From Nitrospira sp. ST-bin4 (GTDB lineage: Bacteria > Nitrospirota > Nitrospiria > Nitrospirales > Nitrospiraceae): 8,362 nt of DNA. Shown here one piece after another: positions 1-7,800 of the stretch. A program made the translations under genes and the position numbers. Each line of letters begins with the position of its first letter. Position 1 is the stretch's first letter. The stretch lies in the NCBI GenBank assembly GCA_002083565.1, contig MSXM01000044.1, forward strand, positions 21,563 to 29,924, in the 5' to 3' direction. The notes beneath the pieces are model-generated. The model saw nothing but the letters and a program-made list of their open reading frames with translations. It did no database searches and was not told the DNA's origin.

Positions 1-125
1 CTGCAATCGCCGATCCGCTGCTGCGATAGGCCTTCGGTCGGCGGGCTCCACCTTCGGTCCTTCGGCGTACTGCACGAGTACGTCTCAGGATCGCTGGCCC
101 CGCGCGCCGCTCTCGCGACGAACTG
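1..125. repeat. Repeat-like intergenic element at the left edge
   Basis: The stretch is GC-rich and built from short repeated pieces. CCTTCGGTC occurs at 31-39 and again at 51-59, followed by CCTTCGG at 59-65. A small perfect inverted repeat, CGTACT at 66-71 and AGTACG at 77-82 with a 5-base loop, lies in the middle, and CG-rich runs follow to about 120. I recall similar elements with a central GTAC-type palindrome scattered between genes in Nitrospira genomes. That is memory, not a search result. The left boundary is outside the window. Confidence 0.4.
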
Positions 126-705
126 TCATGAACCACGCGGGCTAGCACCCTCCTCCGTTCCAATTGACTGCGAGCTGTCCCCTGCGGATGCTCTCTCTGT
201 TCCAGAGGCCGAGCTATAAGGTTGACAACCATCAGGTCGGTCAACGCCAGAAGCGTACAGGACTCCACCCCGGTTAGCCGATCCGGCAGCAGTGTGAGCA
301 GATTCACGCCGGTCATGGTGACAACCATGAGCCGGTGTGGATTGCGGCCTGATTTTGACGAACAGGGGCATGTCCCTCTTCTCGAATGCTCTCGCTGAGA
401 CATTGGATTTAACGATAGCTCTAATTTGTTTTATCTATTTTCAAAACTGAAGGGGGGATTGCTACTGTTGGCGCCGTCCGCCTCCACGATGGGAAAGCGT
501 ATTCCTTCGTGGTCATGTTGGTGTCAACTATTCTGGCTCTCATGCCAATGGTCACAACAGCAAGAACAGAGAGCAGTTCGAGCGCGATGAAGGCAGGATG
601 GCCTTGCTCGGCTCCCTTGGTTCTCCAAGAAATACCGACTCGCACCAGTCGTTGCGATCACAACTCGTCGAATAACATGTTTTCTTTACCGTGGGAGGGT
701 GATGA
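126..705. other. Stretch without a convincing gene
   Basis: No complete gene can be supported here. On the minus strand an open frame begins at ATG 403-401 and runs without a stop through the left edge (about 134 codons). Its middle, from about 328 to 180, has plausible coding-like codon use, but its far end reads through the repeat-like element. Two short frames overlap on opposite strands at 421-645 (-) and 509-709 (+); both start with GTG and neither has a good ribosome binding site. An imperfect hairpin lies at 309-335: CCGG and TCATGGT, a GACA loop, then ACCATGA and CCGG with one bulged G. The A+T-richer piece at 400-460 could hold a promoter for the barrel gene, but I see no well-spaced -35/-10 pair. 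Confidence 0.5.
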
Positions 706-1518
706 ATGAAAACGAGAATTTCGGCGATGATTTTCCTTCTGTGCGTAGTCGGTTTTTCTCAGTCTGTTCGCGCGAATGATGAGCTGCCCACGATCTCATC
801 GGGGACGATCGAGCCCTATATGTCTTTTATGGCGGGTGTGGCAATACCGAACAGCCCGAATATCACATTCAATGACGGGTCGTCGCCCAATACGGTGGAG
901 GATGTCGACTATCAGACGAAACAGTCGATCGGGGGCAATGCGGGCGTCTGGTTTCCCACCAGAAACGCGTTGGCGGGATTTGATGTCGGTGTGGAAGTCA
1001 CCGGATTTGTGTGGTATCCGGACATCGCCTGCTGTCAGGAAAATGTGAATGGAGTATTTGCAACTAATGGAGCAGGCCCATATTTTGAGGGCACCACGAC
1101 TGAAAAGCAAGGCATCTACATCGGTCCCAATCTTATGATTCGCTACCCGATGGGGATTTCCGAGGCTTATCCCAACGGGCGGTGGTTTCCGTACATCGGG
1201 GGCGGCGCGGGAGCGCACCAGATGTCGTTTAGGCCGGGAGGTTTCCGGGGGGCTGGATTTTCAAACGCCATCACCGACCAGCGGAATACGACGATCGGGT
1301 TTCTGGCAGTGGGAGGAGTCAAAGCGCATCTCTTCAAGTACGTAGCTGCGTTTGCTGAGGCAAAGTATGTGATCGCTGATCATGACGCGCTGGGGACGGA
1401 TCGCTACGGGGCGTCCACAGTTGGCGGTCAAGATCAAGTTATCAATGATTACACAGCCAATATCCGGACGATTCATGTGCATGTGGGCCTGTCGATTCAC
1501 TTTGACATCAGGCCGTAG
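706..1518 (+). CDS. Secreted eight-strand outer-membrane beta-barrel-like protein
   Basis: This 270-residue protein starts with a classic signal peptide: MKTR, a hydrophobic core to about residue 18, and likely cleavage after A23 (SVRA then NDE). The mature part alternates hydrophobic and polar residues in about eight stretches, near residues 36-46, 74-83, 90-104, 135-149, 160-175, 196-209, 213-224 and 251-266. These are rich in Gly and aromatic residues, and the last ends in IHVHVGLSIHF, as expected of a closing strand. Size and pattern fit the OmpA-like/Opa-like small-barrel superfamily (OMP_b-brl type); no OmpA peptidoglycan-binding domain follows. A loop near residues 105-125 carries an adjacent Cys pair (109-110). 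The start is well set by GGGAGGG at 693-699, six bases before ATG. The gene stands alone and is followed by a strong terminator. It may be a structural or adhesin-like barrel; substrate and role cannot be read from sequence. Confidence 0.85.
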   Translation: MKTRISAMIFLLCVVGFSQSVRANDELPTISSGTIEPYMSFMAGVAIPNSPNITFNDGSSPNTVEDVDYQTKQSIGGNAGVWFPTRNALAGFDVGVEVTGFVWYPDIACCQENVNGVFATNGAGPYFEGTTTEKQGIYIGPNLMIRYPMGISEAYPNGRWFPYIGGGAGAHQMSFRPGGFRGAGFSNAITDQRNTTIGFLAVGGVKAHLFKYVAAFAEAKYVIADHDALGTDRYGASTVGGQDQVINDYTANIRTIHVHVGLSIHFDIRP

Positions 1519-1553
1519 GGTCGTAAGAGAAGAGTAACTTCTCCGGTTGTTTT

Positions 1554-1587
1554 CGGCGCGGCCAGGCTCTGGCCGCGCCGTTTTTTT
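1554..1587 (+). terminator. Strong rho-independent terminator after the barrel gene
   Basis: A perfect 12-bp stem, 1554-1565 paired with 1569-1580 (CGGCGCGGCCAG / CTGGCCGCGCCG), has a 3-base GCT loop and is followed directly by seven T at 1581-1587. It starts 35 bases after the stop of the barrel gene. The opposite side of the stem has no T run for minus-strand transcripts, so it should act mainly on the plus strand. Confidence 0.95.
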
Positions 1588-1779
1588 GCCCACTCCATCG
1601 CTGCAGTCTCGTGTCTCTCTGATTCATGCCTGCTTCTGCGTGCCGATCTTCGTTACTCGCATCTCGTGGAGCGGGCCGTGCAGTAGGTCGAAAGAGTCTA
1701 TAGCTGATGGCGTATAACAACGAGCTGCGAAATGCGATTCGCGAGATACGTTCGCCGTGCGGATGGGTGGAGCAGGATT

Positions 1780-2166
1780 CTACAAGCGATGGGCCTGGGA
1801 CGGTTCGCCAGGCGAAGCGGGAGTCGTTCGGGTCTCCAGCAAAGCGGTCAGTTGTTCCCACACGACGCGGTCCAATCGGTCGCGGGTGATCGTCGGCAAT
1901 CGAATGAATTCGACCCCGAATGTCTGCTCACGCACCCACCGGATTTTCCCCAGTTCGATGAACAGTGACATGGTTGGATCCGGCAGGATGACGCTCAATT
2001 TGACATAGCTATCAGCCAGGACAGCCTGGTCACAGACAATCGAACAGCCGGTAAGCGAGAGGTCTGAGACCGTCCCTTCGCCCACGAAGGGCGCCCCCCC
2101 AAAAATAACCGGGTAGATGACGGGATATCGATGATAGGCACGGGAGTCCGGTGTGGTCTGCGCCAT
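1780..2166 (-). CDS. Single-domain PilZ protein (c-di-GMP receptor)
   Basis: This 128-residue protein is essentially one PilZ domain. The RxxxR motif is R9-A-Y-H-R13, and the second binding motif (D/N)xSxxG is D35-L-S-L-T-G40. Both are intact, so c-di-GMP binding is expected from what is known of the family. The FGVEF segment near residues 83-87 is the usual late PilZ strand, followed by a helix (about 93-112) and a short Pro/Thr-rich tail. There is no signal peptide or membrane segment, so it should be cytoplasmic. GGAGG lies eight bases before the ATG. It is downstream of, and co-oriented with, the secretin gene with a 152-base gap, so co-transcription is possible. A TTGACA hexamer sits in that gap (2286-2291, minus strand), but the matching -10 is poor. 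It may tune a secretion or pilus machine by c-di-GMP; that role is inferred from the neighbour only. Confidence 0.9.
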   Translation of the reverse strand: MAQTTPDSRAYHRYPVIYPVIFGGAPFVGEGTVSDLSLTGCSIVCDQAVLADSYVKLSVILPDPTMSLFIELGKIRWVREQTFGVEFIRLPTITRDRLDRVVWEQLTALLETRTTPASPGEPSQAHRL

Positions 2167-2318
2167 GCTGGGTTCCTCCGTTGAGGCAGTGTACCGCGGC
2201 GCGCCGATCAGTCCTATCCCTCGGAGGAGGGGGCTTCAACATAAGTGTGGAAATCTTGGCGAGAGAAACCGAGACAGGTGTGATGTGTCAACGATAACAA
2301 GAGCGTCTGCTGTGATAT

Positions 2319-3884
2319 TTAACGAGGACTGTTGGGCGGCGTGATCGGGCGCTCAAGACGTTCCAGGATATCTTGTTTGAGCCTCGTGGGTTCTTCAATC
2401 CGATTGTCACGTTGCAGCGTATTGATTTCTCTAGCTTTTCTGGCATTGAGTTCGATGATGTCCGCGTCATCACGGACGAGATGCGGGGTAAGAAAGACGA
2501 GGAGATTGAGTTTCTCCACCGTGCGGGTCTGGGATTTAAAGAGCCACCCCAGCCAGGGAATGTCTCCAAAAAACGGAACTTTTCTCTCGCTGATCGTGAT
2601 GTTGTCACGGACCAATCCACCCACAACCAGCGTCTGTTGATCGTGCGCGATGGTGGTTGTTTCCATGGAGCGTTTTGTCGTGGTGGGGCCGACCGGGATG
2701 GTGGCGGTGCCGGAGCCGATGGTTTGGGCCACATTGTCGGCGATGGCGGTGATCTCTTGCTTGATTTCAAGGCGGATAAGGTCGTCTTCGAGTACCTGGG
2801 GCGTCAGTTCCAACGTGACGCCCACGTCTTTCCGTTCGATGGTGACCAGTGTGCCTCCGGTGATGCCCTGGGCTTGCCCGGTCGGAAACGGCCGATTTTC
2901 TCCGACGACGATCTTGGCTTTCTGATTGTCCGCAGCCAGCACCTGCGGGGTGGAGAGGATGTTGGTGTCGGTCATGTTCATCAGAAACTGCATGAAGGCG
3001 CGGACATTGACCGTATTCAACACGGTCGTGGCGCCGCCTGTGGCGCCGCCTGCGGCGATGCCGCTGATGGCCTGCGCCACGGACGCGAGATCTTCCGGCG
3101 CCCGATTGAATCCAATGAGGCCTTGAAGGAACCCCTCTTTTCCCGCGCTGAGCACTTGTGTGGGATCGGTTCCGATTTGTCTCAGCCGGTCGACTTGTAC
3201 TTCGAGGATGACCGCTTCCACGAATACCTGTTTCCGCTTGACGTCGAGCTCACGAATGACCGATTGAAGCCGGCTGTAGGCGGATTTCGCGGCACTGATG
3301 ATAATGGAATTCGTCGGCTTATCGGCAAAGACCTGAACCGGCGCCTCAAATTCCGTCAGCGGCCTGATCGGAGGCCTGACGCCAGGAGCCGTCTGGGCGA
3401 CGGTTTGTGAGCGCGCAACTAAGTTGGTTAAGACGGCGGCGAGATCCGTGGCATTGGCATTCTTGAGTTTATAGACATACACCCCGCGTTCCGGGGGAAG
3501 GTCGCCCATTTGTACGATCTGATGGGTGTTTCCTTTGGGGACCACGGCCAGGCGCGCGACTTCCAGCGCTGCCACAAACATACTGTAGGCCTGATCCGGT
3601 GTGACTTTCGTTGGAGAATAGACGGAAATCTTTCCCCCCTGTTTCTTGATCGTTTCATCCAGGACAAAGTTTTTCCCCGTGATCTCGCTGATAAAGCGAA
3701 CAAGGACAGGAATATCCACATCGTTGAAATCCAGCGCAATTTTGGCCGACGGAGCGTTCGCGCCCTCGGCCCGGATGGTTTGCGGACAGATCAGCGAGGC
3801 AACCAGCAGCAGGGCGCTGAAACTGGGTCCCAATCTCCTGATCACCGTTCTCGCGTGTTCGAAGCAAGCATCGAGCCGTATCAC
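2319..3884 (-). CDS. Short secretin of the GspD/PilQ family
   Basis: Secretins form the gated outer-membrane ring of type II secretion, type IV pili and related machines. Counting from the GTG at 3884: a long basic n-region, a hydrophobic core near 21-34 and likely cleavage after A39; an N0 domain about 48-127 (starting KIALDFNDVDIPVLVRF); one N1-type ring domain about 134-216 with an inserted Pro-rich loop at 158-181; the secretin barrel about 220-471, including VVGGLVRD and the hallmark VPFFGDIPWLGWLF at 436-449; and a charged helical tail. At 521 residues it is shorter than usual GspD (about 650), with one N1-like module instead of N1-N2-N3. N0 followed by N1 favours the GspD-type over a PilQ with AMIN domains. 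The longest frame begins at ATG 3932, but GGGGAGAG at 3893-3900 sits eight bases before GTG 3884, and the promoter would leave almost no leader for ATG 3932. No partner secretion genes are visible. Confidence 0.9.
   Translation of the reverse strand: MIRLDACFEHARTVIRRLGPSFSALLLVASLICPQTIRAEGANAPSAKIALDFNDVDIPVLVRFISEITGKNFVLDETIKKQGGKISVYSPTKVTPDQAYSMFVAALEVARLAVVPKGNTHQIVQMGDLPPERGVYVYKLKNANATDLAAVLTNLVARSQTVAQTAPGVRPPIRPLTEFEAPVQVFADKPTNSIIISAAKSAYSRLQSVIRELDVKRKQVFVEAVILEVQVDRLRQIGTDPTQVLSAGKEGFLQGLIGFNRAPEDLASVAQAISGIAAGGATGGATTVLNTVNVRAFMQFLMNMTDTNILSTPQVLAADNQKAKIVVGENRPFPTGQAQGITGGTLVTIERKDVGVTLELTPQVLEDDLIRLEIKQEITAIADNVAQTIGSGTATIPVGPTTTKRSMETTTIAHDQQTLVVGGLVRDNITISERKVPFFGDIPWLGWLFKSQTRTVEKLNLLVFLTPHLVRDDADIIELNARKAREINTLQRDNRIEEPTRLKQDILERLERPITPPNSPR
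3028..3057. repeat. 12-bp tandem repeat inside the secretin gene
   Basis: GTGGCGCCGCCT occurs twice in perfect tandem (3028-3039 and 3040-3051), followed by a partial third copy, GCGGCG, to 3057. The unit is a multiple of three, so copy changes would keep the frame. On the coding (minus) strand it gives the Gly/Ala/Thr-rich loop GIAAGGATGGAT, about residues 275-286 of the secretin, within the secretin domain. Confidence 0.75.
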
Positions 3885-3941
3885 AAACGCATCTCTCCCC
3901 ATCCAACTGAGGTGTTGGTCTTTATCTGACATTCCGACCGT

Positions 3942-3970
3942 ATCATAGGCGCATTAAGGGACACAATCAA
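3942..3970 (-). promoter_or_regulatory. Sigma70-like promoter for the secretin gene
   Basis: On the minus strand, TTGATT (plus 3965-3970) and TATGAT (plus 3942-3947) are separated by exactly 17 bases. They match the -35 and -10 consensus at 4/6 and 5/6. The predicted start of transcription is near 3935, two or three bases before ATG 3932 and about 50 bases before GTG 3884. This favours the GTG, which has its own good ribosome binding site, unless the mRNA is leaderless. Confidence 0.55.
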
Positions 3971-3979
3971 AGCTATGTT

Positions 3980-4009
3980 TTCATTGTGAGTTGTACGATT
4001 CACAATGAA
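3980..4009. promoter_or_regulatory. 30-bp dyad, likely operator in the divergent promoter region
   Basis: Perfect 10-bp arms TTCATTGTGA (3980-3989) and TCACAATGAA (4000-4009) flank a 10-base spacer. An extra direct copy of the half-site TCACAA lies at 4011-4016, eleven bases (about one helix turn) after the one at 4000-4005, and a near match, ACACAA, is at 3961-3966. The dyad centre is about 60 bases upstream of the predicted secretin transcription start, where activators often bind. TGTGA/TCACA resembles CRP/FNR-type half-sites, but the spacer is 10 rather than 6, so the bound protein is unknown. No T run follows, so it is not a terminator. Confidence 0.6.
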
Positions 4010-4108
4010 TTCACAAGGCCGGCGGCCGATATGGGTCTATTGTCGACTCAGTATTGATCAGAGAAAAGCCGATAAAGAGCAGACCATACCTGAGGCTGTC
4101 GATGCACA

Positions 4109-4492
4109 ATGGACCACAGCATTCTACAGGATAAAGTGCAGGCATTCGCGCAGCGGCTGCTCCAGGAGGCACAGGGGGATCCGGTGCGGGCGCTGGGGCT
4201 GCTTGTTCTGGTTCTCGACGGGGCGGAGATGGAGTCGGCGGAGCATGCGCACCGGCTGGTGGCCGAAGTGCGTCAAGCGTTGATGCCGTCGCATCCTAGT
4301 GAAATGGGACGTCCTGTTCAGCATCTAGCCGGGGAGGTGTCATGGGAGGGCGTACAACACTGCCTTCGTTGTGCGACGGTTCTGGCGCGCAAGGACCATG
4401 GACAAGGAGCCCCGTTCGCAACAGGGCACGTGTATCAGATCGGCACGCGGTTTACATCGGAGAAATTCGACGAGTTTGATGTCTGTAGGTAG
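4109..4492 (+). CDS. Small uncharacterised protein, 127 residues
   Basis: I do not recognise this protein. The first 60 residues look like two amphipathic helices (ILQDKVQAFAQRLLQEA, then a Leu/Val-rich stretch and an Ala/Glu/His-rich one). The second half has a CxxC pair (HCLRCA, near residues 84-87), basic residues after it, and ends in FDEFDVCR. There is no signal peptide or obvious membrane segment, so it is probably cytoplasmic. A single CxxC is not enough for a zinc site by itself. Codon choice is coding-like, with mostly G or C in third positions through the first 55 codons. The ribosome binding site is weak: TGAGG at 4091-4095 is 13 bases before the ATG, and an in-frame stop at 4091-4093 excludes a longer start. 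It is divergent from the secretin across the dyad and may share its regulation. Confidence 0.6.
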   Translation: MDHSILQDKVQAFAQRLLQEAQGDPVRALGLLVLVLDGAEMESAEHAHRLVAEVRQALMPSHPSEMGRPVQHLAGEVSWEGVQHCLRCATVLARKDHGQGAPFATGHVYQIGTRFTSEKFDEFDVCR

Positions 4493-4808
4493 CCCTATTG
4501 TGGTTTGGCACTGAATCCTGCGACAGGTCGCCCACCGATCCGCAAGAACATCTTTCACTGCCTCTGTTTGTCATCAGCCGTTCAAAAATGGAGCCATGAG
4601 CTACCTGTCCGGCCGGGAGATTATGGTAACCCCTCAATTTTCAGGGTGTTTGAGCCTGATGGTTTCAATGCCGATAGGCATTGGGCTTGCAGCCTCTTAC
4701 CAGGTTTCCCCTCTGGCGATGAATCAATGTTCGGCGGCAGGCTTGACGAGTTGGATGTCGGCGGCTCGAGCGCATTCCAACAATTCAGAGATCTGCTAAG
4801 GTTGTACC
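4493..4808. other. Gene-poor gap before the large TPR protein
   Basis: I see no supported gene here. Two short plus-strand frames (4505-4822 and 4596-4799) have no family resemblance and no good ribosome binding site. On the minus strand, one frame from about 4796 down to 4600 gives protein-like peptides (SELLECARAADIQLVKPAAE, then SPMPIGIETIRLKHPEN) broken by several stops, so it may be the remains of a gene. A small perfect hairpin, CAATGCC - GATA - GGCATTG, is at 4666-4683. No convincing promoter for the downstream gene was found; TTGAGC followed 17 bases later by GATAGG is only a weak candidate. Confidence 0.45.
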
Positions 4809-7800
4809 GTGCGTACCGATAAAAAAACTACTCAAAAAACAGATAAGAAGTCGGGACGGAGCGGTTTCAAGCAGAGCGCTGTCGGCTACGGTAAGAAGAC
4901 CGTTCTGCTTGAAGAAGCGATCACCCAAATGAATATGGGCCGGTATGGCCGGTCTTCAGCGGCGCTGAAGGAGTTATTGGCGCTGGATCCACATAATATG
5001 GAGGCGCGCCGCCTCTTTGCGACGTTGCACCTCCGTGTGGGAAGTCTGATTCTGGCAAGGCAGGCCTTCGATTCGCTCATCGACGAAGCATTCGTCCGGC
5101 AGGATTATTGGCTCGCAGAATCCTTGCTGCGGGAATATTTGGCGGCCGGTCCGCGCTGCGTGCCCTACCTGGAGAAACTGGGGTCTATTCTGCAGGATAA
5201 AGGGGAGATGCTTGAGGCCGTCATCGAATACGGCAAGGCCGTCGACATTCTGATTGAGGATCCCGACCCTGAGCATCCTGACCGAGCCTCACAGCTCTAC
5301 GAGAAGATCAAAGAGCTTGCTCCGGGGAGCCCTGTCGATGTTCGGTTGGCCGGCTGTGTCGATCCGCAAACAGGGAAATTTACCGTTCGTCCACCGGCTG
5401 AAGTCGCGCCGTATGTTCCTTCAATGGACGAGGATGGCGCCGCGCCGAGTGTCTCCGAATCCATCGCTGAATCGACGCCCTGGGGGGAACCAGACAATTC
5501 GTCAGCAGAGCAGGCGTCTGCTGATGCTGTGCATCTTCAAAGTGCGCCGGAGGATGTGAGCGCGGGCTTGCCACGGGAAGAGCAAGGGTTCGTCGATGCG
5601 CCGTTGCCTCATGATCCGTCGATGAATGGGCATGGCTCGATCGATTTCGATCCCAGATCGGTCTCATCACAGTCGGAAGACCCTGCTCTTCCTGCAACGG
5701 AGCCGGTTCAAGCCCGGGACAGCCAGTCGCTGGACATTCAGCAGGAGACTGCGCCGCAATCGGTCCCAACACCGATGCCGTGGGACGAGGTTCAGGAGAC
5801 GACAGTCAGGATTCCGGATCAGCTGAGTGCGGAATCGGCGGATACGCTGTCATCTCCGCTTGGGCCGGATCAGAGTCCAGCGAGCCTGGCTGCAGGGGCG
5901 AGCGGAGAAGAGTTGTCCTGGGACTCGGTCTTCCAGAACACATTGAAGGTCGGAATCGCGGCCCCTGTTTCACAGCCGCCTTTGTACGGACAGGAAGTCG
6001 ATCCCGGCACGATTGAAATTGAGGAAGCTGCGCGCACGACATCGCCCCTGAGTGTGGCGGCGGCCTCGTCTGAAGCTGCCCCAATGCCCTGGGATCAGGT
6101 TCAGGAATCCGCCATTGTCATTCCTCGCCAGCAGGTGGAGGAATCGGTCGCTGAATCTCCGGTCGAGCAGGCGCCTGCAGTTCACCCGGAACCGGTTTAT
6201 ACGCAGGATCCTCCGCTCTCCGTTCTTTCAACCGCCGATGGCGCGTCGGAAGCGGACACCTTTTCCATCATGGGATCGTCGCCTGCTCCGTTTCTGTCCG
6301 AAGCGGCCCCTGTTCCGGCGGACTTCTCTTCAGCCGTTGCCCCCGCAGCCAATCAAGCCGCCGACGGAGCAGTGGACGAGCAGCCTTCCACCTTTGCCTT
6401 TGCCGGAGAGCCTCGGCAGTCCTTGGAACAGGTGGCGCCCGATCCGCAGTGGGTTTCCGAAGGGAACCCGCTACCGGCTGCGGACGTCGCTCCGCTCAAT
6501 CTCCAATCTGAAAATGTTGCCATCTCACCAACTGGAGATTCTGTCGAACCTGGGCTCGCTTCTCAGGGAGGCATGTCGGGATCTCATGTGGAGCCGATAC
6601 CAAAGACGGCTGGTTCGTGGGCGATTCTCGATGAAATGCCTGATCGTCAGGCCGAACATGAGGAGCCAAACCCGGTATTGGTGGAAGAAAAAGCTCCTTT
6701 TGAGCCTGTGCCGGCGCCGAAGGAATGGATCAAAACCAGCGAGTCTATTCGGTTCGCCGGAGAGTCTTCGACTTCTCCGATGTTGGAGGCAGAGCCGAAT
6801 GCACCTGTGTGGGGAGAGCCGAGTACGATTTATTCTGCACAGGGTGCCGCCGGTGTTTTGTCCGAATCACCGGATCTGCACAGGCAGACGGATACACGAG
6901 AACGCACGACACAACCAAAGCCGCGCCCCAAACTGCCATCAAGGCTCACTCGTCTCGGTATTGCTCTATCCAGTTTTATTCGATCCTGCTTCTCCACGAC
7001 ACGCGCGATTGTCATGTCCGTCGTTGCGCTGGTGGTACTTTCATGTACGCTGGTGGTGCTGGGAATCGGAGCCTTAGGATTGGTATGGGCCATTATGGAA
7101 GAGCCCCCGTCTTCCTCGTTCGGCAACTTGACCACCAGCCCGCAGCGAAGGGTGTCGGACATCAATAAGAACGGGTACCTGCTCCTGCTGGGATTCGACG
7201 CGCCTCGCGGGCAAGACCCTATTCAAGCCGGATATGAACGAAAGCCCGATTTGCATGATGCAGATAAAGCGTTAGCCTGCCTTGGAGGCGCCAGTGACGG
7301 CCCACCACCTACAGGGCAATCAGATGTGTCTGCGAAGGCCCTGAGCGGATGGTTCAAAGGATCGGACCCTGCTGGCCGATTCAAGTTGCACCGTGACTCT
7401 ATCGGTAAGTTGGCGGGGCAGACGGGGCCGATGCTGAGCCGGTATGGACAATGGCATAAGCTGTCATTTGAAGATTGGGGCTATGGCCAGGGCATCAGTC
7501 CGCCTTGCGCCGAGATCAACTTTGCGCATCGCCTGTATGTGGCGGAAGGGTTTGCTCAGGGGACCGATACCGGAATCGATCGGCTTGAAATGGATCTGGA
7601 AGCCTGGCGCATTGCGTTGGGCCAGGCCAGGACGCTTCCGGTGAAAACCCTGGCGCTCCAAGCTATGAATGACGACATCACGGTTGCCTCCGGGCTTCTG
7701 ATATCGTCGGATTTTGACGGGAAATATCTGGGGCGTCTCGCGAAAATGCTGCGCCCGCTCGATCAGGACGAGCTGTCGGTTCGTTGGCCGATGCAGAGTG

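Noticed and set aside
1..125. CRISPR-like array at the left edge
   Set aside because: The repeated pieces are 7-9 bases, irregularly spaced and lack unique spacers of uniform length.
1707..1889. 60-codon plus frame starting MAYNNELRNAIREI
   Set aside because: The start looks protein-like, but most of the frame is antisense to the PilZ gene and no ribosome binding site precedes it.
2214..2232. Terminator between secretin and PilZ genes (CCCTC GGAG GAGGG)
   Set aside because: The stem is only 5 bp and no T run follows in either direction.
2373..3410. Long plus-strand open frame of 345 codons opposite the secretin gene
   Set aside because: It is the antisense shadow of a well-recognised secretin. 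Its translation is Gly/Asp/Arg-rich without family motifs, and it has no ribosome binding site.
3980..4016. Canonical CRP site
   Set aside because: TGTGA and TCACA are present, but the spacer is 10 bases rather than 6, so a standard CRP/FNR dimer would not fit.
4005..4283. 92-codon plus frame beginning in the dyad region
   Set aside because: It overlaps the better-supported 4109 gene in another frame, begins inside the operator-like dyad, and becomes Arg/Cys/Trp-rich after the overlap.
6052..7077. Plus-strand open frame of 341 codons within the large TPR protein gene
   Set aside because: It is a frame-shifted reading of the Pro/Ala/Ser-rich linker, giving an implausible Arg/Pro/Ser-rich protein; the main frame continues intact through it.
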